Positions 21,245 to 29,628 are shown, numbered from the stretch's first letter. The stretch: 64,000 nt of DNA from Anaerolineae bacterium (GCA_016926805.1 JAFGNV010000008.1:1-64000), one strand, 5' to 3'. Program-made: numbers and translations. Notes: generated from the sequence alone by a model not told the origin.

Positions 21245-22780
21245 CTATTGTTTTGGAAATATAATCTTTACGGATAAACCTCCGGCATCACTGATGCCGC
21301 CGGAATCGATGATGCCGTTGCGTAATTCCAGTTGTCCTTTCAAGTCGCTTTCAACCAGGGTTTTGACAATTTGCAGGCCCAGGCTTTTGGTTTGCTCCAG
21401 GGTAAAATCATCCGGCAGTCCCCGCCCGTTATCGGTGACGCTTATAATAGCCTCATCGCCACCATCTTCCAAATTAATGTGGATGAACCCCGATTTTTCA
21501 TCGGGAAAGCCATGCTCAATGGCGTTTTGCAGCAGTTCGTTCATAATCAGCGAGCAGGCGGTGGCTTGCCGGGGGGGGATGGAGATAGAATCGCCGGTAA
21601 TTTTGAACTCAATTTGCTGGTCGGGGCTGAGGACTCCTTGCCGAAGCTGGGCCACAATTTTATGCCCTACCTCTTTGATATTGATGATATCGGCGCTCTC
21701 GTTGGAGAGAAATTCATGAATCACGGCAATGCTGAGAATGCGGTTCTGGGTTTCGGTCAAAACCTGCCGGGCTTCTTCGGATTCGGTACGCCGGGTTTGC
21801 ATTCGCAGCAAACCGGCAATGGTCTGAAGATTGTTTTTCACCCGGTGATGGACCTCTTGAATCATCGCGTTCTTAATCTGGATTTCTCGATCCTGGCGAC
21901 GACTTTCGGTGTCGTCGTGAAGCGTAATGAGAACCCCATATCTTTGTTTGGAGGTCCCCGGCTTGAATGGGTTTGGCCAGCCCCAGCGTGTCAGCGAATA
22001 CGTTTTGAGAGGAAGCACTTTGCGAATCCAGAATCCTTCGGCCTCTTCGGACTCTCGTTCGATGCAGCGATTTTCGGCCAGGGCCAACTGGCGCACTTCC
22101 TCATCGGCTGTTTCCAGGTGGGATAGATGGCGACCTATAAGGGCGTCTTTATAGCCCAATTTGCGATAGAGATTGGCGGCAACCCCGCTGGCATAACGAA
22201 TGATACCGTCACAATCGATAAAAATAATTCCGTCCTGCTCGCCAAACGGTGACAGGTCTTCAGTACCCCACAATTGACCACACCAGACCATCTCCTGAAG
22301 TTTTTTGATGGCCTTTCTGAAGACTTTATTACGCCGCCGATGGCGTTCGTATTCAAGCAGATTGGTCACAATAACCAGGGCGGCAATGACCCGCGATCTA
22401 CCCGGTTTTTTCTGCTCCTCGGATTTGTCACAGCCCAGGGGAGGGAAATAAATGGGTAAGGCTCGTTTGAATACCGGCGCCCCTTCGGAAATGTAGCCGC
22501 CTTTGTCTTTTTGTCGCTGGCCGTGGAGCAGGGCGCGCTTGATTTCCGGCTTTTCCCGCAAGTTGACCACCCGTCCCTGTTGATTTTTGCTGTACACGTG
22601 CGCAATCGAGTGGGGCTGGGCGTGAGTCAAAACCACCGCCTCCAGCGGCGATTGGCGGCCATAGAGCAAAACATCGGCCCGGCTGAGATCGGCCAGGATA
22701 CCCAGTTGTTGTTCAATCGTCTGTAGAAAGGTGGTTTCGTCTTCGGTTAGTTCCAAGTAATCACAAACGAGTTTGTACAT
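21245..22780 (-). CDS. Sensor histidine kinase, HisKA_2 type (PdtaS-like)
   Basis: 511 residues from ATG 22780 (GTGAGG 2 nt upstream; an in-frame GTG at 22798 precedes it). The order is an N-terminal GAF-like sensor domain (about 1-150, YLELTEDETTFLQTIEQQLG), a PAS domain (about 185-300, GIIFIDCDGIIRYASGVAAN), a HisKA_2 dimerisation helix with the phosphoacceptor His in IQEVHHRVKNNLQTIAGLL, and a HATPase domain (MNELLQNAIEHGF, VTDNGRGLP, GLQIVKTLV). No transmembrane segments are present, so it senses a cytoplasmic signal. The gene is coupled to the ANTAR regulator. Confidence 0.92.
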   Translation of the reverse strand: MYKLVCDYLELTEDETTFLQTIEQQLGILADLSRADVLLYGRQSPLEAVVLTHAQPHSIAHVYSKNQQGRVVNLREKPEIKRALLHGQRQKDKGGYISEGAPVFKRALPIYFPPLGCDKSEEQKKPGRSRVIAALVIVTNLLEYERHRRRNKVFRKAIKKLQEMVWCGQLWGTEDLSPFGEQDGIIFIDCDGIIRYASGVAANLYRKLGYKDALIGRHLSHLETADEEVRQLALAENRCIERESEEAEGFWIRKVLPLKTYSLTRWGWPNPFKPGTSKQRYGVLITLHDDTESRRQDREIQIKNAMIQEVHHRVKNNLQTIAGLLRMQTRRTESEEARQVLTETQNRILSIAVIHEFLSNESADIINIKEVGHKIVAQLRQGVLSPDQQIEFKITGDSISIPPRQATACSLIMNELLQNAIEHGFPDEKSGFIHINLEDGGDEAIISVTDNGRGLPDDFTLEQTKSLGLQIVKTLVESDLKGQLELRNGIIDSGGISDAGGLSVKIIFPKQ

Positions 22781-22879
22781 TGCCTCACCGGCCACCATGC
22801 CAGATAAGGGTTATTATAGCCAAAAATCGTCACCGGCCAACCAGTCGTTCTTATTGGTTTTTCAGACCTGTCTGGCGCG

Positions 22880-23842
22880 CTACGCGGTAATACCCAATTT
22901 TGCTCCCCATAAATCGGGTTGGCCGTTCAACATGGCTTCAGCCGTCATTTCTTTTTTGCCCGCCGGTTGGACGGTGACCAGCCGAATCGACCCCTGCCCG
23001 GTGCTTACATAAACGCCGCGCTGGTATTTGAACACCGTGCCCGGTTCGCCCTGGACGGAGTTGGACACCGCAGCGGCGACTTCAACCGCAAGCACCTTGA
23101 ATGGGCCGCGCGGTCCCTCGGTAAACGTGCCCGGCCAGGGATCAAACGCTCTCACCTGCCGCTCGATGGCTATGGCCGGTTGGGACCAGTCAATGGCGCC
23201 ATCTTCCTTTTTAAGCCGGGGGGCCAGCGTCACCAGGGTATCGTTTTGGGGTTGGGGCGTGATGTCTCTGGCCAACCAGGCTGGCAGGGTCTCAACCAGT
23301 AAGGTTGCGCCTAACTCGGCTAACTCGGCGGTGAGGATTCCACCAGTGTGGGAGGTGGTGATCGGTATCCGGCGTTGCGCAATGATCGGGCCGGTGTCCA
23401 AACCCTCGTCCATCAGCATCAGGGTAATCCCTGTTTGGGTATCTCCAGCCTGGATGGCGGCAATGACCGGAGCTGCGCCGCGCCAGCGCGGCAGCAAAGA
23501 GGCGTGGATGTTGAGACAGCCGTGCGGCGGCAGGTCCAACACGTTCCGGCGCAAAATCTGGCCAAAGGCGGCCACCACGATCAAATCCGGTTTGAGCACG
23601 GCCAATCCGGCTACTGCTTCTTGGGTTCTGAGTGTTTTTGGCTGTAATACGTTGATGCCGGCCTGTTGAGCCACCGATTTCACCGGAGGGGCCGCCAATT
23701 TCTTGCCACGGCCTCTGGGCCGGTCGGGTTGGGTTACCACGGCAACAACTTCCCACGGTTTGCTTGCGGCAGAGCTAATCAAAGCCGAAAGCGCGGGTAC
23801 GGCAAAATCGGGGGTGCCCATGAATATAATTCTGGCGGACAA
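22880..23842 (-). CDS. fmt: Methionyl-tRNA formyltransferase
   Basis: Formylates initiator Met-tRNA with 10-formyl-tetrahydrofolate. The 320-residue protein shows IIFMGTPDFAVPAL, TQPDRPRGRGKKL (tRNA-binding loop), the formyltransferase signature with catalytic Asn/His (LNIHASLLPRWRGAAP) and MDEGLDTGPI. The C-terminal OB-like domain is present. TTG 23842 is the start, since AAGGAG lies 6 nt upstream; the first ATG would cut into the Rossmann strand. The def gene, often adjacent, is not here. It lies 99 bp upstream of the sensor kinase on the same strand. Confidence 0.95.
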   Translation of the reverse strand: MSARIIFMGTPDFAVPALSALISSAASKPWEVVAVVTQPDRPRGRGKKLAAPPVKSVAQQAGINVLQPKTLRTQEAVAGLAVLKPDLIVVAAFGQILRRNVLDLPPHGCLNIHASLLPRWRGAAPVIAAIQAGDTQTGITLMLMDEGLDTGPIIAQRRIPITTSHTGGILTAELAELGATLLVETLPAWLARDITPQPQNDTLVTLAPRLKKEDGAIDWSQPAIAIERQVRAFDPWPGTFTEGPRGPFKVLAVEVAAAVSNSVQGEPGTVFKYQRGVYVSTGQGSIRLVTVQPAGKKEMTAEAMLNGQPDLWGAKLGITA

Positions 23843-23922
23843 AAGAGTCTCCTTCTTTCTTCCCCGTTAAAATCGATTCTCGTTATGATAACATCACCTT
23901 GGTTGGCTGGCAATTTTTTGGC

Positions 23923-23993
23923 GTAGGGGCGAGGCAATTCGGATTGAACATATCGACACAACCCAACGATATGTTGGGTGGTCTCGTCCCTGC
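23923..23993. repeat. 71-bp palindromic element
   Basis: GTAGGGGCGAG (23923-23933) pairs with CTCGTCCCTGC (23983-23993) with two G-T wobbles. Inside, CATATCG/CGATATG and the alternative ACCCAAC/GTTGGGT can form. The size and double-hairpin form suggest a miniature palindromic repeat; TAGGGGCGA is shared with the 13.9-kb palindrome. Confidence 0.6.
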
Positions 23994-24020
23994 GGAATTT
24001 CTAAAAATATTTCTTGATTA

Positions 24021-24050
24021 TTGACAGCGCATGGCCAGATATGCTAGAAT
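24021..24050 (+). promoter_or_regulatory. Promoter for the TM2 protein gene
   Basis: Consensus TTGACA (24021-24026) and TAGAAT (24045-24050) with an 18-nt spacer, 44 bp before ATG 24095. Confidence 0.65.
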
Positions 24051-24094
24051 AAGCCATCTTGCAAACCTTTTAGCCTAGAAACAGGAGGAATTTA

Positions 24095-24370
24095 ATGTTT
24101 CAATCAACCCAAACTATTCAACCCAGTGATCCCCCCAAAAACGCAATTGTTGCGCTTCTCTTAAGCCTGATTTTGTTTGGCGGGGTTGGTCAGATGTACC
24201 TGGGACAAATGAAAAAAGGGATCATCCTGATAGTTGCTACCCTTATCCTATCCTGTATTGGAATAGGTCTTCTCATCCCAATTTTGGGAGCCATCGATGC
24301 CTATATGATGGCCGATAAACTCCAAAAAGGCCAGGCCATCGGTGATATGCAGTGGTTCTGGGAAAATTAA
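24095..24370 (+). CDS. TM2-domain membrane protein
   Basis: 91 residues with two hydrophobic helices (AIVALLLSLILFGGVGQMYL and GIILIVATLILSCIGIGLLI) and the TM2 signature GGVGQMYLGQMKKGI between them, followed by DAYMMADKLQKG. TM2 proteins are small membrane proteins of uncertain function. The start has AGGAGG 6 nt upstream. It lies 87 bp before another small membrane protein, probably in one transcript ending at 24832. Confidence 0.85.
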   Translation: MFQSTQTIQPSDPPKNAIVALLLSLILFGGVGQMYLGQMKKGIILIVATLILSCIGIGLLIPILGAIDAYMMADKLQKGQAIGDMQWFWEN

Positions 24371-24457
24371 TCTTACCCCTTAGGTTTATTTGAGAAAAAA
24401 TAGAGGACAATATCTTGCCAGTTTAGTGGTGAGACGTTTAGATACGGAGAAAGTTAC

Positions 24458-24769
24458 ATGAATGATATTAATGATCAAGATAAACTAATGGCAGCATTGT
24501 CTTATCCAATCGGGATTGTGGCCCTGGTGGTGCTCCTGGTTGAGGACATGCGCAATCGACCTTTCCAAAAGTACCATGCGGTTCAGGCTCTGGCCGTAAA
24601 TATTGTGATCATCATCCTGGCCATCGTGCTGGGCTGGACGGTAATTTTGGCCTGTGTGCCAGTCTTGCTTTGGTTTGTCACCCTTTATTGGGCCTACAAG
24701 GCTTACCAGGGTGAATATTTTGAAATTCCCGGCCTGACCGGTTTCCTCAAGGGGCAAAACTGGATTTAG
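24458..24769 (+). CDS. Small membrane protein, DUF4870/Tic20-like
   Basis: 103 residues: a short polar N-terminus (DQDKLMAALSYPIGI), a hydrophobic helix, the FQKYHAVQALAVNIV segment typical of DUF4870-type proteins, then one long or two short hydrophobic helices (IIILAIVLGWTVILACVPVL) and YWAYKAYQGEYFEIP. The family is widespread and uncharacterised. It ends 36 bp before a strong terminator. Confidence 0.75.
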   Translation: MNDINDQDKLMAALSYPIGIVALVVLLVEDMRNRPFQKYHAVQALAVNIVIIILAIVLGWTVILACVPVLLWFVTLYWAYKAYQGEYFEIPGLTGFLKGQNWI

Positions 24770-24805
24770 ATCGTCCCAATCTTGGTAAAAGATGGTGTTT
24801 TTTAT

Positions 24806-24832
24806 CCCCTGTCAATTTGACGGGGGTTTTTT
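24806..24832 (+). terminator. Rho-independent terminator
   Basis: The stem CCCCTGTCA (24806-24814) / TGACGGGGG (24818-24826), with one G-T pair, closes an ATT loop and is followed by six T residues. Confidence 0.9.
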
Positions 24833-24844
24833 GTTTTGACCATT

Positions 24845-24873
24845 TTTGGCCTGTTATCCCTTTGCGCTATAAT
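24845..24873 (+). promoter_or_regulatory. Candidate promoter for recJ
   Basis: TTTGGC (24845-24850) and a perfect TATAAT (24868-24873), 17-nt spacer. The leader of about 125 nt includes the structured region 24899-24985. Confidence 0.5.
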
Positions 24874-24898
24874 AAAGCCCTGCCGACTGACAGACCAT

Positions 24899-24985
24899 TA
24901 GATCACAATTTTGTTGTAGTGCGGCAGAGCCCTATGCCGCCCGCAGAGGCATAAGATGCTCTCGCTACGTTGAATCTGTGATCTA
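24899..24985. repeat. Structured leader/inverted repeat upstream of recJ
   Basis: TAGATCACA (24899-24907) and TGTGATCTA (24977-24985) are a perfect 9-bp inverted repeat. They enclose a hairpin GCGGCA/TGCCGC with an 8-nt loop. It could be a small palindromic repeat or a structured 5' leader; TGTGA also resembles a CRP half site. Confidence 0.5.
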
Positions 24986-25005
24986 CTGAGATCCGGAGTT
25001 ATAAC

Positions 25006-26733
25006 GTGCCTGTTCAACCAAAACGATGGGAAGTAGCTCCTCGCGCTCCCCAGGCTTATTTTGCCAGATTTCCAAACGTACCGCCCTTGATTGTACAAAT
25101 CCTTTACAATCGAGGTTTCACCGAGGTTGACGATGTTAACGATTTTTTGACCTTGCGTTGGTCCCAGGACGACCCCTTTACCATGAAGGGCGTGGCCGAG
25201 GCCGTCGAACGATTACAACACGCCATCAACCGGCAGGAACCCATTGCCGTTTATGGCGACTACGACGCCGACGGCGTAACCGCCACCGCCCTGATGATGC
25301 ACATTCTTACTGCCCTGGGGGCCAAGGCCCAGCCCTATATCCCCAACCGGTTTGACGAGGGCTACGGTTTAAACAACGATGCCCTGGCCGAATTGGCCAG
25401 TCAGGGCATCAAAGTTGTCCTCACGGTCGATTGTGGGATTCGTTCGGTCCAAGAGGTAGTTTATGGTAATAGTTTGGGGCTGGACATTATCATTACCGAC
25501 CACCATACCGTGAGTGAAGAAATCCCACCCGCTCTGGCCGCGATCAATCCCAAACAACAGGACTGTCCGTATCATTTTGAGGAATTGGCCGGGGTTGGTC
25601 TGGCTTACAAGCTGGCCCAGGCTCTGCTCCAGCCGGAAGCTGCCGGTAATGGGCGGCCCGAGGTTGGGCCGTTATCCGATGATTTTCTTGATCTGGTTGC
25701 CGTGGGGACCGTAGCCGATCTGGCCCCCCTGTACGGCGAAAATCGGGTTCTGGTTAGCCGGGGTTTGCGCCTGCTCAACCAATCATTACGGCCGGGTTTG
25801 AAAGCCCTGCTAGAACAGGCCGGACCAAGATCCGACGCCATCTCGGCCGGTACAATTGGGTTTGTCATTGGCCCCCGGCTCAATGCCGCCGGTCGCTTGG
25901 ACAGCGCCCTCGCTGCTTACCATCTACTGATGGCTCCCAACGAGGCCGAAGCCAGAGAATTGGCCGTCCACCTGGATGCCCAAAATAGAGAGCGGCAGAA
26001 GCTGACCCTGGACACGGTCGAAGTCGCCCGCCAGGTGGTGCTGGCCGACGAAGCCCAACAACCGCTCTATTTTATCAGCCATCCCGATTTCAACCCGGGC
26101 ATTGTGGGGCTGGCTGCTTCTCGCCTGACCGAGGAATTCTACCGGCCCACCCTCATTGCCGAACAGGGTCCGGAATTTACCAGGGGCTCGGCCCGCAGTA
26201 TCCGCGAGTTTCACATCACCGAGGCGTTGGACCAATGCGCCGATTTGTTGGCGCGTTACGGTGGGCATGCCGCGGCGGCCGGTTTTACCCTTAAAAACGA
26301 AAACGTGCCGGCCTTCAAAGAACGATTACTGGATATTGCCCGGCAGAAACTGGAAGTTGACCGGCTGCGCCCAACCATCACGATTGACGGCGAGGTGAAT
26401 TTGCGCGGCGTGCAACCCGCCCTGGTTGAAGCCATTACGGCGTTACAACCGTTTGGTTGCGGTAACCCGACCCCTTGTTTTCTGACTCGAAACCTGGCGG
26501 TAAAGTATTTGAAGACAGTGGGTCACGAGGAGAGTCACCTGCGCTTGACCTTACACGACGGTCGTCAGGCCTGGGGCGCCATTGCTTTTCGACAGGGACA
26601 TTGGATCAATAAATTGCAGCCCAATCAACACATTGATGTGGTGTACCACCTTGAATTCAACGAGTGGAATGGTGAGCGGCTGATGCAGTTAAACATCAAA
26701 GACCTACGCCTCGCCAGTGATCCCCAACCGTAG
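25006..26733 (+). CDS. recJ: Single-stranded-DNA-specific 5'-3' exonuclease RecJ
   Basis: DNA-repair exonuclease of the DHH family, used in recombination and mismatch repair. The 575-residue protein has all DHH landmarks: motif I AVYGDYDADGVTATAL, motif II LTVDCGI, motif III ITDHHTVS, motif IV in VAVGTVADLAPL, and the DHHA1 RNA/DNA-binding segment (GGHAAAAGFTLK). The C-terminal OB domain (ITIDGEVNLRGVQPALVEAI) follows. The start is GTG 25006; a strong Shine-Dalgarno is not obvious (CCGGAG 13 nt upstream). Length fits bacterial RecJ. It is a single-gene unit. Confidence 0.95.
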   Translation: MPVQPKRWEVAPRAPQAYFARFPNVPPLIVQILYNRGFTEVDDVNDFLTLRWSQDDPFTMKGVAEAVERLQHAINRQEPIAVYGDYDADGVTATALMMHILTALGAKAQPYIPNRFDEGYGLNNDALAELASQGIKVVLTVDCGIRSVQEVVYGNSLGLDIIITDHHTVSEEIPPALAAINPKQQDCPYHFEELAGVGLAYKLAQALLQPEAAGNGRPEVGPLSDDFLDLVAVGTVADLAPLYGENRVLVSRGLRLLNQSLRPGLKALLEQAGPRSDAISAGTIGFVIGPRLNAAGRLDSALAAYHLLMAPNEAEARELAVHLDAQNRERQKLTLDTVEVARQVVLADEAQQPLYFISHPDFNPGIVGLAASRLTEEFYRPTLIAEQGPEFTRGSARSIREFHITEALDQCADLLARYGGHAAAAGFTLKNENVPAFKERLLDIARQKLEVDRLRPTITIDGEVNLRGVQPALVEAITALQPFGCGNPTPCFLTRNLAVKYLKTVGHEESHLRLTLHDGRQAWGAIAFRQGHWINKLQPNQHIDVVYHLEFNEWNGERLMQLNIKDLRLASDPQP

Positions 26734-26756
26734 CCAAGTATCCCCCATTAGTATTA

Positions 26757-26785
26757 TTGAAATCCCCTTGCCAACCTGATACAAT
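26757..26785 (+). promoter_or_regulatory. Candidate promoter of the interrupted lipoprotein gene
   Basis: TTGAAA (26757-26762) and TACAAT (26780-26785), 17-nt spacer, about 60 bp before ATG 26844. Confidence 0.6.
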
Positions 26786-26843
26786 TAATTTAGGGAAAAG
26801 AGGAGGGTCGTTTGCGCTAAACTAGAAAGAAGGTTGGTCTCAC

Positions 26844-27691
26844 ATGCGCCGACCCAGACTTTTAATCTATCCGCTACTTTTCTTTTTGGTAGTTGGACCG
26901 GCTTGTAGCCTGACTTCTCACCTGGCCTCGCGTGCTGCCACGGTCAAACAGCCCACTTCCACCTCTGTACGACGTTTTGTCCGTTTTCCGCCCATTTCAC
27001 CTAAACCAATAAATACGCCTGCTGGGCTTGCTGCGAATAACGACGAACTGGTGGTTCCCACCCCGTCACCGGAACCGGCTCCAGTGGACATAACTGAAGA
27101 TGCAGGGATACCGGCTGAGACGGCACCTCCTTTTACTGAGGGTCTGGAAAACTCCGAACTTTTTTCGATGCCGGAGCAGTCATTGGCTCTCGTTGAGGCG
27201 ACGAATGAAATCCCTGCTTCCGTTGTAGCCGACGCACCCCCGGCTGTTGTTTCGCCGTCCAATACCTTTGCCCCAACCTCCCTTCCCGTTGATCCTACCC
27301 AAACTGTCCCGGTGGCAAAAAATATTCCTCGGCCCGCTCCAACAGCCACGCCAGCCATCAATCTGATGACGAACCTGCTCAACGCCTTAAGCCAGCTAAC
27401 ACCCACTCCCACGCGAACCCCCTTACCCACTTTCACGTCTACCCCGACTCATACTCATACACCGACCCCATCGCCCACGCCGACAGATACCGCCACGCCC
27501 ACCGAAACAGCTATACCCACCATCACCCCCACCCCTACCGATACGGCCACGCCTACCCACACGCCAATTCCTGCTGACACTCCTACGCCAACCAAAACCC
27601 CAACGGCGACACTCAGGCCACCGCCAACCGCCACCCTCTCACCAACCCACACGCCGTTGCCAGAGTACGACTTTATAGTGGCCGAGTTTTT
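26844..27691 (+). pseudogene. 5' part of a Pro/Thr-rich lipoprotein gene split by the integrated element
   Basis: The N-terminus is a lipoprotein signal (LLIYPLLFFLVVGPACS, lipobox cysteine at residue 22). A disordered Ser/Pro/Thr region follows, with PTPT-type repeats from about residue 170 to 270, a surface stalk typical of Chloroflexota lipoproteins. Host coding ends at the TT core (27690-27691) in EYDFIVAEF. The open frame continues 12 codons into the element (LNTPIPPLNYLI) before a stop, so a truncated 294-residue product may still be made. Joining to 37610-37946 restores a 394-residue protein. Loss of the C-terminal globular domain probably inactivates it. Confidence 0.85.
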
Positions 27692-27705
27692 GAATACACC
27701 GATAC
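27676..27705. other. attL of the integrated element
   Basis: Host left arm (to 27689), TT core (27690-27691) and element arm GAATACACCGATAC (27692-27705). The core is inferred from symmetry with attR: with TT as centre, the reconstructed attP arms are 11/14 identical as inverted repeats. Confidence 0.8.
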
Positions 27706-27779
27706 CGCCCCTAAATTATCTTATCTAATCTTTGACCCCATAGTTTTAACGCTTGAGCCTGTTGCCATAGGTTAAACGG

Positions 27780-28307
27780 ATGATAACCATTGTCTTGGTG
27801 GTTGCCATTGTTTTTGTAGCTCTTTTGGTCAGTTGGCTTTTTTCTGATACGTCGCACCGAGTCGAGTACCAAGAACCTGAACCGCCGCCGTTCTGGACGC
27901 CGCCTGATATTAACGAGCCGCCGCCAAAAGTTGAGCCAGAGCCAACGCCCTATATACCGGATTGGTATCCTGAATGGTGGTTGGAGTTGGCTGAATTGGG
28001 CCGGGTTAGCCTTCTGAGTCCAGAAGACGACGATCTTGACGAATGGGTCTTTGAGGTTGTGCGAATTGCCTACACTCAATTTGAGGGCCGCCTATCGCCC
28101 AAGATGAACCTATACCCCTTTTTCAGACACAACACCGATTATGGGCATATTCCCCCCCGTTGGAAATCTTTACACTTCTTTGAGGGACTGTCCGCTATTC
28201 TTCGCAAGGCCGGTTTTGCCGAAATGACAAGCCAGCGTTCAGGTTTGCGATTGAACGAAAAAGGGATAGAGCAATTTCGGGCAGACCCTAACCGATGGTA
28301 TCCCTAA
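27780..28307 (+). CDS. Unknown membrane-anchored protein of the element
   Basis: 175 residues: an N-terminal transmembrane helix (ITIVLVVAIVFVALLVSWLF), a Pro/Glu-rich spacer (PEPPPFWTPP, PPPKVEPEPTP), and a folded C-terminal part of about 100 residues (EWVFEVVRIAYTQFEGRL, then SLHFFEGLSAILRKAGF) ending RADPNRWYP. The C-terminal segment looks like a winged-helix-type helical fold but matches nothing I know. It is the first gene inside attL; no clear Shine-Dalgarno precedes ATG 27780. The single helix and spacer suggest a surface- or membrane-associated transfer or exclusion role (inference). Confidence 0.7.
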   Translation: MITIVLVVAIVFVALLVSWLFSDTSHRVEYQEPEPPPFWTPPDINEPPPKVEPEPTPYIPDWYPEWWLELAELGRVSLLSPEDDDLDEWVFEVVRIAYTQFEGRLSPKMNLYPFFRHNTDYGHIPPRWKSLHFFEGLSAILRKAGFAEMTSQRSGLRLNEKGIEQFRADPNRWYP

Positions 28308-28522
28308 TTTGTTACTCATTACTCGCATTTCAAAAAAAGTGCCCAACAGGTATACCCTGATTCCTCAAAATCGCCGGGAAAGATAGCTAAATGGGTTGTA
28401 GCCCTGTTTACCAACTTGAGCGAATCTGGTAAAATCAACGGAGAGCTAGTTTAGCCAAAGGCCCGATGACCGCCCGGCCCGGTGAGCGATTGAGCCATCC
28501 GGCCAACCGGCCAAAACAAAAA

Positions 28523-28570
28523 TACGTCCGATTGGTCTTTTTGCTTGGGAGCAATTCACAATCGGACGTA
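28523..28570. promoter_or_regulatory. 12-bp inverted repeat abutting a Shine-Dalgarno
   Basis: TACGTCCGATTG (28523-28534) and CAATCGGACGTA (28559-28570) are perfect partners with a 24-nt loop. The right arm abuts AAGGAGG (28570-28576), the ribosome-binding site of the gene at 28585. It may be a DNA operator or an RNA hairpin controlling access to that site. The rest of 28308-28522 holds no gene. Confidence 0.6.
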
Positions 28571-28584
28571 AGGAGGTAAACCCT

Positions 28585-29133
28585 GTGAAAATAGTCTCTG
28601 GTATTGTCGCATTTATTCTTACTATTGTCAAGAACGTCTTCACGTCGGCCAAACGGTGGTTTGTATCAGATGGCCTTGAAATTGAATGGGTACAAGAACC
28701 GCCCATTCAAAGGGCTATTTTCCTTCCCTCACTACCCCCCAAAATTCAATGTGGCGATTATGAAAAACTTCGCTTGGCTGAGATCACTATAGATGACTTA
28801 GAAATCTACGACAAAATGGTAACAATGGCAGAAAAAGACCCTGAATTTATGAAGATGGTCTTTTTTGAACTGGTACGGATTGCCCCTTCCGAGTGGTTGA
28901 AAACTCGATTGATTGATGGTTATGAAAGATTAAAAGAGGAATGGGCAGTTGAGTCAGGCAGACCACGTTATAAGGCTGACGAAAAGGCGAGACAACGACA
29001 TTGGAATGAGCAAAAGCTATTTGATGAGAATTTAAAATTATGGATGAGTGAAGCCAAAGAAGAAAAACCCAATAGAAGGTGGAAAGACCCCTTCAAAAGT
29101 TTTAGGGATATTCTGAAGAGAAAACCGGAGTAA
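28585..29133 (+). CDS. Unknown protein of the element
   Basis: 182 residues from GTG 28585, with AAGGAGG 8 nt upstream. The N-terminus has a moderately hydrophobic helix (IVSGIVAFILTIVKNVF), the middle is acidic/hydrophobic (EITIDDLEIYDKMVTMAEKD, then FELVRIAPSEWL), and the C-terminus is strongly basic and helical (KAKEEKP-like, RRWKDPFKSFRDILKRKPE). FELVRIAPSEW echoes FEVVRIAYTQF in the preceding gene, so the two may be distant paralogues. No known family recognised. It is followed by two hairpins, the second a terminator. Confidence 0.7.
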   Translation: MKIVSGIVAFILTIVKNVFTSAKRWFVSDGLEIEWVQEPPIQRAIFLPSLPPKIQCGDYEKLRLAEITIDDLEIYDKMVTMAEKDPEFMKMVFFELVRIAPSEWLKTRLIDGYERLKEEWAVESGRPRYKADEKARQRHWNEQKLFDENLKLWMSEAKEEKPNRRWKDPFKSFRDILKRKPE

Positions 29134-29146
29134 GTAGGGGCAATCG

Positions 29147-29220
29147 ACAGTAAACCCTTTTTACTGTTAAAATTTCCTGTTACAATAGGCTCAATTTCAA
29201 CATTGAGCCTATTTTGTTTT
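29147..29220 (+). terminator. Tandem hairpins with terminator
   Basis: ACAGTAAA/TTTACTGT (29147-29167) is followed by AATAGGCTCAAT (29184-29195) / ATTGAGCCTATT (29202-29213), a perfect 12-bp stem with a 6-nt loop and a TTGTTTT tail. It separates the first two element genes from the replication genes; the next Shine-Dalgarno follows at once, so attenuation is possible. Confidence 0.8.
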
Positions 29221-29231
29221 GGAGGTGTACT

Positions 29232-29426
29232 ATGGAGCAGTTATTGATAAATTTTCGGCTGATGGGTGAGGAGGCCATGCACCTTCGGCTTTTGTGTGCT
29301 GAGGAACTCCGTAAACCCATTGACCAAATTCGCTGGCTCTTACAGCAAGAGTTTGAGCGGCGGGGTTATCTTTCCCCTGAAGATCGGGAAATTCGAAGGG
29401 AGGTAAACCGTGAGCAACAGTCTTAG
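29232..29426 (+). CDS. Small unknown protein of the element
   Basis: 64 residues from ATG 29232, chosen because GGAGG lies 6 nt upstream. Mostly helical and charged: LINFRLMGEEAMHLRLLCAE, then RKPIDQIRWLLQQEFERRGY and DREIRREVNREQQ. It may be a small DNA-binding or replication accessory protein; there is no recognised family. The stop overlaps the start of the next gene by 17 bp. Confidence 0.65.
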   Translation: MEQLLINFRLMGEEAMHLRLLCAEELRKPIDQIRWLLQQEFERRGYLSPEDREIRREVNREQQS

Positions 29427-29628
29427 CGAAACGCAAAGTAATGTTCTCCTTCGCGCCTACCGGTTTTTGATGGATTTGGGGCGAGACGAAAAGGCCGCCG
29501 CGCTGGGTTCTCAGGCCGAAAACGCGGCGGCCCATGCCGAGTCAACCGAGGCCGCCCGGCCATTTGATTATACTATATTTGGCCAGACCTGTGCAACGGG
29601 AGGGATAGATGAGCGATCCCAAAGGTGA
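29410..29628 (+). CDS. Small unknown protein upstream of the primase-helicase
   Basis: 72 residues from GTG 29410 with GGGAGG 6 nt upstream. The N-terminal half is helical (SETQSNVLLRAYRFLMDLGR), followed by an Ala/Glu-rich stretch. The end overlaps the primase-helicase start by 20 bp, which suggests translational coupling. Function unknown. Confidence 0.65.
   Translation: MSNSLSETQSNVLLRAYRFLMDLGRDEKAAALGSQAENAAAHAESTEAARPFDYTIFGQTCATGGIDERSQR

Noticed and set aside
27400-27660. Tandem-repeat or CRISPR-like array suggested by repeating CCCACGCC/ACACC units
   Set aside because: These are codons of a Pro/Thr-rich protein stalk; spacing is irregular and there are no unique spacers.
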